Origin: Thermodesulfobacteriota bacterium
GTDB taxonomy: Bacteria > Desulfobacterota > Thermodesulfobacteria > Thermodesulfobacteriales > Thermodesulfatatoraceae
Length of the DNA: 5,291 nucleotides
NCBI GenBank assembly: GCA_013154385.1
Contig: JAADCO010000082.1
Coordinates: forward strand, 1 to 5,291
Direction: 5' to 3'
Made by a program: the position numbers and the translations under genes. This document shows positions 1 through 5,291 of the stretch, piece after piece. The notes below the pieces were generated by a model. The model saw nothing but the letters and a program-made list of their open reading frames with translations, was not told the origin of the DNA and ran no database searches. Within the stretch, counting starts at the first letter, position 1, and each line of letters opens with the position of its first letter.

Positions 1-566
1 TCGAGGACGAAGGTCTCCACCTTCTCCCCCAGCCAGTGATATCTTCGCGCGTAGCGATTCGACTCGTTCATCCCCTGCTGGACCACCGCCCACTTTCCCG
101 TGCGGGTGAAGACAAAGACGTGATGATAGAGCTGATAGCCGTCCTGAAGGGCGGTGTTGTCCACCTTGGCCGCCAGGCGGCTCGCTTCCACCAGGGAGGA
201 AAACTCGCTCGGCAAGGCCGCCCGCTCGGTCCAGGAGAGGATCTCTTCCGGCGTGCGCCTGGAGGCCCGGGCCTTGCCCCCGCAGATGAAGAGCCCGAGC
301 TCAAGCGAAAGGGGGCGTATCGCTTCCTTGAGAGCGCCGCACACCGTGGTCGTGAGCCCGGAGGAATGCCAGTCGAAACCGAGGACGCATCCAAAGGCCT
401 GGAACCAGAACGGATCGGCCAGCCGTCTCAGGACCTCTTCGCTCCCGAAGTCCCGCACGATCACCTGCACGAGGGCCCTTGAGAGGCGCACCATGCGGTC
501 GAAGAGCCAGCGCGGGGCGTGGCCTCCGTGCAGGGGAAGATCGGCTATTCCCGTCCTCTTAGCCAT
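1..566 (-). CDS. DUF763 family protein, C-terminal part outside window
   Basis: The minus strand reads open from an ATG at 566-564 to the left edge, giving 188 residues with no stop. The N-terminus MAKRTGIADLPLHGG, then PRWLFDRM (18-25), DPFWFQAFGCVLGFDWHSSG (51-70), CGGKAR (95-100) and RRTPEEILSW (103-112) match the DUF763 family as I remember it. Family members are roughly twice this length, so about half the protein is missing here. DUF763 is known mainly from archaea and thermophilic bacteria, and I know of no established function. No signal peptide or membrane segment is visible, so it is probably cytosolic. The start codon overlaps the pyrF stop by 8 bases (ATGGCTAA), and no well-spaced Shine-Dalgarno sequence is present, only CAGG directly before the ATG. 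Translational coupling to pyrF is therefore likely. The family call is firm; the function is open. Confidence 0.85.
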   Translation of the reverse strand, partial: MAKRTGIADLPLHGGHAPRWLFDRMVRLSRALVQVIVRDFGSEEVLRRLADPFWFQAFGCVLGFDWHSSGLTTTVCGALKEAIRPLSLELGLFICGGKARASRRTPEEILSWTERAALPSEFSSLVEASRLAAKVDNTALQDGYQLYHHVFVFTRTGKWAVVQQGMNESNRYARRYHWLGEKVETFVL

Positions 567-1284
567 CCTGCGGCCTGAGGGCTTCTTCTATTTCGTCGAG
601 GATCTTTTCCGCCGCGCCCACCGGGTCCTTCGCTTCCCGGATGGGGCGCCCGATGACCAGATAATCTGCCCCGGCCCTTACGGCTTCCGCCGGGGTGGTC
701 ACCCGCACCTGGTCTCCGGGGTCTGCCGCCCACTCCGGCCGCACGCCGGGCACGATGGTGCGCAGATGGGGAAAGGCCTCCTTTACCTGAGGGACCTCCT
801 TTCCCGAACACACTATCCCGAAGCATCCGGTGCGATAGGCAAGCGAGGCCAGGCGCCGCACCGCCTCGGAGATGTCGCGCGAAAGCTCCGGCGAATAACC
901 CACCTCCATGAGGTCGGCCCGCGTGTGGGAGGTGAGGATGGTGACCCCGATGACCTTCATCCCCCCTTCCGCGGCTTCCACGCACTTCTTGACGGCCTCC
1001 CGACCGGCCAGCAGGTGGACGGTGAGGAAATCCACCCCGTGACGGCTGGCCGCGCGCGTGGCCTGGGCCATCGTCGTCGGGATGTCGTGTAACTTGAGGT
1101 CGAGGAAGATGTCGGCCTCGCTCTCCTGCCTCACCATCTCGAGAGCCGCCGGCCCGGCGGAGGTGTAGAGTTCAAGCCCTATCTTGAAGACCCCCACCAC
1201 GTCTCGCAGACGCTTCACCCATTGCCGCGCTTCGTCCAGACGAGAAAAGTCCAGCGGAAAGATGAGTCGTTCCTTGGCGTTCAC
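559..1284 (-). CDS. pyrF: Orotidine 5'-phosphate decarboxylase
   Basis: This enzyme decarboxylates orotidine 5'-phosphate to UMP in the cytosol, the final step of de novo pyrimidine synthesis. The 241-residue protein has the full single-domain TIM-barrel length of bacterial PyrF. Family landmarks are in order: PLDF with Asp12, FKIGLELY with Lys34, the catalytic Asp-x-Lys-x-x-x-Asp array DLKLHDIPTT (Asp62, Lys64, Asp67 here spaced DLKLHD), VTILTS (114-119), the phosphate-loop region IVPGVRP (177-183) and IGRPI (211-215). The start is GTG at 1284-1282, chosen because a strong GGAGGAG lies just upstream and MNAKERLIFPLD begins where family members begin. It is divergent from the TraB-like gene (28-base gap) and overlaps the DUF763 gene downstream by 8 bases, so the two probably share an mRNA. 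No truncation or missing catalytic residue is seen. Confidence 0.97.
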   Translation of the reverse strand: MNAKERLIFPLDFSRLDEARQWVKRLRDVVGVFKIGLELYTSAGPAALEMVRQESEADIFLDLKLHDIPTTMAQATRAASRHGVDFLTVHLLAGREAVKKCVEAAEGGMKVIGVTILTSHTRADLMEVGYSPELSRDISEAVRRLASLAYRTGCFGIVCSGKEVPQVKEAFPHLRTIVPGVRPEWAADPGDQVRVTTPAEAVRAGADYLVIGRPIREAKDPVGAAEKILDEIEEALRPQDG

Positions 1285-1301
1285 GTCTCCTCCGCTAAAT
1301 T
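1274..1301 (+). promoter_or_regulatory. Possible sigma70-like promoter for the TraB-like gene
   Basis: TTGGCG (1274-1279, 4 of 6) and TAAATT (1296-1301, 4 of 6) are 16 bases apart. Transcription would start around 1308, about 5 bases before the ATG at 1313, giving an almost leaderless mRNA. That fits the absence of any Shine-Dalgarno sequence before this gene. The -35 box lies inside pyrF, and the -10 box overlaps the candidate -10 of the opposite promoter. The matches are weak. Confidence 0.22.
1287..1293 (-). promoter_or_regulatory. Ribosome binding site of pyrF
   Basis: On the minus strand GGAGGAG is followed by AC and the GTG start at 1284. Counting from the GGAGG core leaves 4 bases of spacing. 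This near-perfect Shine-Dalgarno sequence decides the GTG start, since no ATG in frame fits the family N-terminus better. Confidence 0.8.
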
Positions 1302-1326
1302 GTGATCTTCAGATGCATTCTGCCAA
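1299..1326 (-). promoter_or_regulatory. Possible sigma70-like promoter for pyrF-DUF763
   Basis: On the minus strand TTGGCA (1326-1321, 5 of 6 matches to TTGACA) is followed after 16 bases by CACAAT (1304-1299, 4 of 6 matches to TATAAT). Transcription would begin near 1292, at or inside the pyrF Shine-Dalgarno sequence, which is uncomfortably close and weakens the call. The -35 box would lie inside the first codons of the TraB-like gene. Such matches arise by chance, so this is only a candidate. Confidence 0.22.
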
Positions 1327-1999
1327 CCTGAAGGACACAAGGCAAATCCGTTTCTATCCCGAAGACCCTTTGCCCCGGGGAGAAATCATCCTACTCGGAA
1401 CCATCCATCGAGCCCCGATCCTTTCCTCCCCGCTGCGGGAAATCCTCTCAAAGATACGCCCCCGGATCATCACCGTGGAGATAAGCCCCCTTTCCCTGAG
1501 GCGGCGGAGGGAGAAAGAGAGCCAGTGGCTCCGCCAGTTTGACGAACTCTCCTCCCGCCTGCCCGACCATCTCGCGCGCTCCCCGGCCCTTTCCCTCTTT
1601 CGCGAGGCCCTGCGCCTCCCTTACGAATGGCGTGTGGCCGAGGAGACGGCCTCCTCTCTCGGGATCAAGGCGGTGCCCGTGGATCTCAACCGCTTCGCCA
1701 GGCCGCATCTTAAGACCCTTGAGGGGCTCCTCACCCCCGCGGGCGTTGAAGAGATCGCCCGCGGCCTCGTCAATCCCCTCGAAAAGGAGTGGGCCCTCGC
1801 CGTGCTGAGCCTCAGGAACCGGCTGGTCTCTTCCTCTTCCGAGGACGCGCGCCGGGAGGAGCACGTCGCCCGGCGGATCACCCTCCTCCGGGAACGCCCC
1901 CTGGTCCACATCTGCGGCTGGCGTCACCTGCCGGGGCTCATGAAGTTGCTCCCCCGCGCTGAAGGCGTCTTTTTCAGCCCGCCACAAAAATTCAAATAA
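1313..1999 (+). CDS. TraB/PrgY-like (TIKI superfamily) domain protein
   Basis: This 228-residue protein has no signal peptide or membrane segment and is probably cytosolic. It shows a motif order like that of the TraB/PrgY/GumN group: EIILLGTIH (24-32, the Gly-Thr-x-His motif), a nearby Pro and ITVEIS (53-58), EWRVAEETASSLGIKAVPVD (105-124, resembling the Glu...Ala...Asp stretch of TraB proteins), and REEHVARRI (181-189) followed by LVHICGWRHLPGL (197-209, resembling the terminal GxGHLxG motif). TIKI-type members are metal-dependent peptidases, whereas the role of prokaryotic cytosolic TraB-like proteins is mostly unknown, so I assign no activity. The start at 1313 is the only ATG between the upstream pyrF start and the first motif. 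The open frame continues upstream, but that part is antisense to pyrF. No Shine-Dalgarno sequence precedes it. The LolA-like gene follows 46 bases later on the same strand and may be co-transcribed. Confidence 0.68.
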   Translation: MHSANLKDTRQIRFYPEDPLPRGEIILLGTIHRAPILSSPLREILSKIRPRIITVEISPLSLRRRREKESQWLRQFDELSSRLPDHLARSPALSLFREALRLPYEWRVAEETASSLGIKAVPVDLNRFARPHLKTLEGLLTPAGVEEIARGLVNPLEKEWALAVLSLRNRLVSSSSEDARREEHVARRITLLRERPLVHICGWRHLPGLMKLLPRAEGVFFSPPQKFK

Positions 2000-2034
2000 A
2001 AGCTTCCCTTAGCCGATGAGAATGCAAAAATTAT

Positions 2035-2040
2035 GGGGGA
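2035..2040 (+). promoter_or_regulatory. Ribosome binding site of the LolA-like gene
   Basis: GGGGGA is followed by TGGTG and the ATG at 2046, a 5-base spacing. In-frame ATGs at 2016, 2022 and 2040 have no comparable purine tract before them. This site favours 2046, which also gives a textbook signal peptide. Confidence 0.5.
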
Positions 2041-2045
2041 TGGTG

Positions 2046-2813
2046 ATGACCAAGCTTCTAGCAAGCCTCATTCTCGTCCTTTTCCTTTGGCCCTGCTACG
2101 CCTCGGCCATCACCGCCGAGGAAGTGGCCCGTCTGACCTTCGAACGCTCCGAAGGCTCGGACTCGGCGGCAGAGGCCCAGATGATCTTGATCAACTCCAA
2201 AGGGGAAAAGCGCGTCCGGCGTCTCCGCATCTACACGCGGGACGACGGAAAGTTCCGCTACACCCTCATCCGTTTCCTGGCCCCCAAGGACATCGCCGGA
2301 ACGGGGTTCCTCTCCAAGGCCAACCTCAAGACCGGAGAGGAAGAGCAGTTCCTCTATCTTCCCGCCCTCAAACGCACCAGACGCATCGCCGGGTCCTTTC
2401 GTTTCCACCGCTTCGTGAACTCGGACTTCACCTACGAGGACCTGGAAAGGCACCATCCGAGTCGCTATCATCACGAACTCCTCGGCGAAGAGGAAGTTGA
2501 CGGCACCCTCTGTTACGTTCTCAAATCCTGGCCGAAAAAGAAGAAAGATTCGGCTTACTCCTACTGGATCCGCTGGATCACGAAGGACGGTTTTTTGCCC
2601 ATCAAGGAAGACTTTTATGATAAGAAAGGGCGACTCTGGAAAAAGTTTGAGGCGGTCAAATGGGGAAAGGTAGACGGATACTGGGCCATACTCCACTGGA
2701 AGTGCACGGACCTCAAGAAAAATCACTCTTCGCACCTGATCATCGAAGACCTCCATTTCGACGTTGGTCTCGACCCCAAGATGTTCACCCGGCGGTACTT
2801 GGAGCGCTGGTAA
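2046..2813 (+). CDS. Periplasmic LolA-like outer-membrane lipoprotein-sorting family protein
   Basis: The 255-residue protein begins with a clear type I signal peptide: MTK, then a hydrophobic run LLASLILVLFLW and the cleavage site ASA (19-21) before ITAEEV. The mature part carries hallmarks of the COG2834/LolA-like family: an early AEAQMILIN strand (43-50), RFLAPKDIAGTGFLSK (76-91), FLYLPALKRTRRIAGS (102-117) and NSDFTYEDLE (125-134). Such proteins have a LolA-type half-barrel that in LolA itself carries acylated lipoproteins. Family members found beside MMPL transporters are presumed to carry a lipid-like ligand across the periplasm, which is inference here. The usual MGSDFTYEDL block is altered to RFHRFVNSDF. 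The start could be 2016, 2022 or 2040 instead, but 2046 has the best ribosome site and signal peptide. A WPC triplet in the signal region does not fit a lipobox. Its stop overlaps the likely start region of the barrel gene. Confidence 0.85.
   Translation: MTKLLASLILVLFLWPCYASAITAEEVARLTFERSEGSDSAAEAQMILINSKGEKRVRRLRIYTRDDGKFRYTLIRFLAPKDIAGTGFLSKANLKTGEEEQFLYLPALKRTRRIAGSFRFHRFVNSDFTYEDLERHHPSRYHHELLGEEEVDGTLCYVLKSWPKKKKDSAYSYWIRWITKDGFLPIKEDFYDKKGRLWKKFEAVKWGKVDGYWAILHWKCTDLKKNHSSHLIIEDLHFDVGLDPKMFTRRYLERW
2801..2804 (+). promoter_or_regulatory. Possible ribosome binding site of the barrel gene
   Basis: GGAG lies 8 bases before an in-frame ATC at 2813 and 2 bases before an in-frame CTG at 2807. 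The spacing is ideal for initiation at 2813, where the upstream stop TAA runs into TAATC, one base away from the common TAATG overlap. It is 23 bases before the first ATG at 2828, too far to serve that codon. It is short and inside the preceding gene, so it could be coincidental. Confidence 0.35.
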
Positions 2814-2827
2814 TCCTCTGGGGCCTG

Positions 2828-4135
2828 ATGATGCTGGCCTCTTCGGTCTCCGCCGCGCCGCAGGTGGAAGGCACCCTCTTCGCGCGCGGAGCCACGGATC
2901 TCTACCACGAAAACGACTACGAAGACCGGAGCCTGGACCACGAATACCTCCTGCTCGAAAGCCGCTTCTATCCCTCGGACAGGGTCTCCGGACGCCTGGG
3001 ATTCAAGCTGGATCGGCTGGCTTTCCACGGGCACGGCCGGAACCGCGAAGAGCTGACCCCCCTCCTCTGGGAGACCTATCTCCGCTTCGAGGGCGACAAG
3101 CTCGAGCTCACCCTGGGGAACCAGATCATCCGCTGGGGGAAGGCCGACGAGATCTCCGTCCTCGACAACCTCTCCCGTCAGGACCTAAGAGAGCTCTTCA
3201 CCCTGCGTGCGCCGGAGAGGAGACGCCCCTGGCCCTGGCTGAGGGCCCGTTATTTCGCCTCCTCCTTCACCCTGGAGGGCGTCTTCACCCTCTTTCCCCT
3301 TACCCCGCGGCGGCACGACTTCGATTCCGATTGGGCCGTGTTCGACCATCTCCTCCGGCAGATAGAGCTGAGCCCCTTCGGCCAGTTCTTCACCCTCCGG
3401 CTGTCCAAGCAGAAACTGGTCCCCTCGCTGAGGAACGCCGAGTTTGGCTTCCGCCTGGAAACCACGCAGGGAAACTTCGACCTCGCCTTCTCCTTCCTTC
3501 ACGCCCACAACCGCTCCTTCTATCGCTACATCAAGAGCTTTCCCATCACGGGCTTTTCCCTGAAGCACCCCTCGGATCCGATAAAGGACCTCCTCGACCA
3601 GTGGTCCTCCATCCAGATCGTCTCCGACCGCATCGAAACCCGCGTGCCCCAGGACAACATCTTCGGGTTTTCCTTTGAGACCACCTATCGCGGCGCGGGA
3701 ATCAGGGGAGAGGTGGCCTATCACACCAGCCGCGTCTTCCTCAAGGAAGACCTCACCTCCGTGCGCAAACCGTATCTGCGCGGCGTCATAGGGTTCGACT
3801 ACAACTTCAGCCACGGACTCTACGTCAACTTCCAGTTTCTCACGCAGCGGATCATCAACTATTCCGACAAGATCATCCTCGACCCCAAGCTCGACAGCTA
3901 CTTCTTCCTGAGGCTCTCGAAGAGCTTTTTGCGGGACTTCCTCACCCTGCGGGTGGATTCCGTCTACGGCATCACCACCAGGAGCTACTATCTAAACCCG
4001 GAGATCGCCTACAAATGGCGCGACTCCACGGAGATCTTCCTCGGTCTCCACCTCATTGACGGACCACGGGGGACGTTCTTCGATCCCTTCGACGCAAACG
4101 ACCAAATCTATCTGGGAACGAGGATCAACTTCTGA
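2828..4135 (+). CDS. DUF1302-like outer-membrane beta-barrel (porin-like) protein
   Basis: The coordinates use the first canonical start after the upstream gene, giving 435 residues; the true start probably lies slightly upstream. Beyond a signal-peptide end (ASSVSA before APQVEG), the protein is rich in alternating polar and aromatic strands. It ends in TRINF, with the terminal Phe typical of outer-membrane barrels recognised by BamA. GNQIIRWGKADEISVLD (97-113), SRQDLRELF (116-124) and LRARYFASSFTLEGVFTLFP (138-157) fit the DUF1302 family pattern of a G-x-Q-x-x-x-WG motif followed by a D-x-RE motif. It probably forms the outer-membrane component or pore for the flanking LolA-like protein and MMPL transporter. 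The hydrophobic core AVLGALVILWGLMMLASS starts before 2828 and no ATG, GTG or TTG falls between 2705 and 2827 in this frame. Possible starts are ATC at 2813 or CTG at 2807, or GTG at 2702 or ATG at 2660 with a long odd extension. The stop overlaps the next ATG as TGATG. Confidence 0.78.
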   Translation: MMLASSVSAAPQVEGTLFARGATDLYHENDYEDRSLDHEYLLLESRFYPSDRVSGRLGFKLDRLAFHGHGRNREELTPLLWETYLRFEGDKLELTLGNQIIRWGKADEISVLDNLSRQDLRELFTLRAPERRRPWPWLRARYFASSFTLEGVFTLFPLTPRRHDFDSDWAVFDHLLRQIELSPFGQFFTLRLSKQKLVPSLRNAEFGFRLETTQGNFDLAFSFLHAHNRSFYRYIKSFPITGFSLKHPSDPIKDLLDQWSSIQIVSDRIETRVPQDNIFGFSFETTYRGAGIRGEVAYHTSRVFLKEDLTSVRKPYLRGVIGFDYNFSHGLYVNFQFLTQRIINYSDKIILDPKLDSYFFLRLSKSFLRDFLTLRVDSVYGITTRSYYLNPEIAYKWRDSTEIFLGLHLIDGPRGTFFDPFDANDQIYLGTRINF

Positions 4136-5291
4136 TGGACTGGATTGAAAAGTATCTCCTCCAGAAAAAGAAGATCTGGCTCACGGTCGTGGCCCTGTTC
4201 ATCGCCTTTGCCGCCTGGCAGGCCCTCCACATCCCCATCGTCACCTCCACCGACGCCATCATCCCGCGCGACGAAGCCTGGCACTTCTACGAGGAGTTCC
4301 GCCAGGAATTCGGCGCAGACGACGCCCTGGTCGTGGCCCTGGCCGCCGACGACATCCTCTCCCCGGAGGTCATCTCCTACATCCGCCTTCTCACTTCGGC
4401 CTTCGAAGAGTTCCCGGAAGTCGAGGACGCCCTCTCTCTGAGCAACGTGGAGGACATCTTCGGAAGCGAAGAGGACTTCACCGTCGAACCGCTCATCGGC
4501 GACCGTGACCTCAGCGACCCCAAGGTCCGCCAATGGGTGGAGAGCCGGATCAAGAAAAACCCCCTCATTTACGGAAACCTCGTCTCCCGCGACCTTCAGG
4601 CCACCATCATCCTCCTGCGCACCGCCTATCGCGGGGAGGATCTCGATTTCGAACACCGTCTGGTAAACCGCGTAACGCGCTATCTCGACGAACACCCGCC
4701 GCCGGATGGCGTCTCTCTCCACCTCTCCGGCTGGCCCCTGGTGAACGTGAAGATGGCCGCCTTCATGAACCAGGACCTCATGGTCTTCGTGCCGGTCTCC
4801 TTTCTCGCGCTCTGCCTCTTGGTCTATTTCTTCCTGCGTTCCCTGCGCGCCACGCTCGCCATGGCCCTCATCATTGACCTCTCTTTGATCTCGGCCATGG
4901 CCGCCCTCAAGCTCGTGGGCGGGGCCTTGAGCCCCATGACCGCCATCCTGGCCCCCTTGACCATGGCGCTCTCTCTCGCCGACGTCATCCACGTGGTGAC
5001 GACCTATTTCCGTCTGCCAAGCGGCCCCCGGCGCGTGGCCCAGACGGTGGCCGAGACGTGGAGCCCCTGCTTCCTCACCAGTCTCACCACGGCCATAGGT
5101 TTTGCCTCGCTTCTGCTCTCCCGCATCCCTTCCATCCGCGAGTTCGGTGCCGCCGCAGCCGCGGCCATGTTCATCGAATACTTCCTGACCTTCACGGTGC
5201 TCGTCTATCTGCTCCCCTGGATCGGCCGAGGGCGGTGGGGGCAAGGCTCTCTGCGCCGGATCGTCGAGCCACTTGCCCGGAGCTATCCCGC
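4135..5291 (+). CDS. MMPL/RND-superfamily transporter, N-terminal half, cut by window edge
   Basis: 385 residues are visible without a stop; the family is usually about twice this length, with two repeats. By eye the order is: a basic N-terminus (KKK, 11-13), TM1 (about 14-31), a large periplasmic domain (about 32-212), then TM segments near 215-234, 239-261, 266-288, 311-329 and 340-361. This is one RND half with a sterol-sensing-domain-like TM bundle. LSLADVIHVVTTYFR (279-293) has Asp283 and His286 where MMPL proteins carry the proton-relay acidic residue. The stretch from LTSLTTAIGFASLLLS (314-329) to IPSIREFG (331-338) matches the conserved following segment. It resembles COG1033-type predicted exporters and should be a proton-driven inner-membrane pump for lipid-like cargo. 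The ATG overlaps the barrel stop by one base (TGATG), and GAGGA at 4120-4124 sits 10 bases upstream, so the three genes are almost certainly translated from one mRNA. HpnN-like hopanoid transport is a possible but unsupported specialisation. Confidence 0.88.
   Translation, partial: MDWIEKYLLQKKKIWLTVVALFIAFAAWQALHIPIVTSTDAIIPRDEAWHFYEEFRQEFGADDALVVALAADDILSPEVISYIRLLTSAFEEFPEVEDALSLSNVEDIFGSEEDFTVEPLIGDRDLSDPKVRQWVESRIKKNPLIYGNLVSRDLQATIILLRTAYRGEDLDFEHRLVNRVTRYLDEHPPPDGVSLHLSGWPLVNVKMAAFMNQDLMVFVPVSFLALCLLVYFFLRSLRATLAMALIIDLSLISAMAALKLVGGALSPMTAILAPLTMALSLADVIHVVTTYFRLPSGPRRVAQTVAETWSPCFLTSLTTAIGFASLLLSRIPSIREFGAAAAAAMFIEYFLTFTVLVYLLPWIGRGRWGQGSLRRIVEPLARSYP

Noticed and set aside
154..1092. 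Plus-strand open frame of 312 residues opposite pyrF and the DUF763 gene
   Set aside because: It is antisense to two well-recognised genes and has no family-like motif; its composition is that of a GC-rich shadow frame.
1997..2015. Possible terminator after the TraB-like gene
   Set aside because: AAGCTT is a short palindrome, but there is no GC-rich stem followed by a T tract.
2088..2105. Possible lipobox around WPCYAS in the LolA-like signal peptide
   Set aside because: The residues before Cys are Trp and Pro, which do not fit the Leu-Ala/Ser-Gly/Ala-Cys consensus, while ASA just downstream is a good type I cleavage site.
2660..2827. N-terminal extension of the barrel protein containing RRPPFRRWSRP, possibly a twin-arginine signal
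   Set aside because: The residues are the off-frame reading of the LolA-like gene, do not form the S-R-R-x-F-L-K pattern, and an outer-membrane barrel is expected to use the Sec route. It is kept only as a fallback explanation of the start.
2764..3678. Plus-strand open frame of 304 residues within the barrel gene
   Set aside because: It is Pro/Arg/Gly-rich and lies in another frame of the barrel gene, whose own frame shows barrel strands and a terminal Phe.
3185..3814. Minus-strand open frame of 209 residues within the barrel gene
   Set aside because: It is a Gly/Glu-rich shadow translation with no recognisable start site or domain.
4108..5244. Long minus-strand open frame of 378 residues opposite the MMPL gene
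   Set aside because: The translation is a low-complexity string of Gly, Glu, Asp, His and Arg, as expected from the complement of GC-rich codons. The plus strand encodes a clear transporter with conserved motifs over the same bases.
1..5291. RNA genes, CRISPR arrays, insertion sequences or attachment sites
   Set aside because: No tRNA-like cloverleaf, spaced repeats, transposase-like protein or terminal inverted repeats were noticed, and almost every base is accounted for by the coding regions.

Overview
This is a GC-rich chromosomal window from what looks like a Gram-negative (diderm) bacterium. A gene for an outer-membrane beta-barrel protein, a periplasmic LolA-like protein and an inner-membrane RND-type transporter all point to two membranes. 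The combination of a DUF763 gene with a deltaproteobacterial-style LolA-like/barrel/MMPL set suggests a thermophilic relative of the Desulfobacterota/Thermodesulfobacteriota. That placement is inference from gene content, not a phylogenetic result. Coding density is very high, and the largest clear gap between genes is under 50 bases. No RNA genes, mobile elements, CRISPR arrays or convincing terminators were seen.

Left part, minus strand (1-1284): pyrF (orotidine 5'-phosphate decarboxylase, last step of UMP synthesis) starts at a GTG behind a strong Shine-Dalgarno sequence. It overlaps by 8 bases the start of a DUF763 gene, which runs off the left edge. The DUF763 protein is well recognisable, but its function is unknown to me.

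Middle (1285-1312): a 28-base divergent gap separates pyrF from the plus-strand genes. Weak sigma70-like elements can be drawn in both directions with overlapping -10 boxes.

Right part, plus strand (1313-5291): first comes a cytosolic protein with the motif pattern of the TraB/PrgY (TIKI-like) superfamily. It is followed by three tightly packed genes: a secreted LolA-like protein (COG2834 type), a DUF1302-like outer-membrane barrel, and an MMPL/RND-superfamily transporter cut by the right edge. Read together, the last three form a plausible trans-envelope route for a lipid or other hydrophobic cargo: inner-membrane pump, periplasmic carrier, outer-membrane barrel. The cargo cannot be deduced from this window.

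The main anomaly is the start of the barrel gene. Its signal-peptide-like hydrophobic stretch begins upstream of the first usable ATG, inside the end of the preceding gene, and the best-placed start codon would be a non-canonical ATC or CTG.
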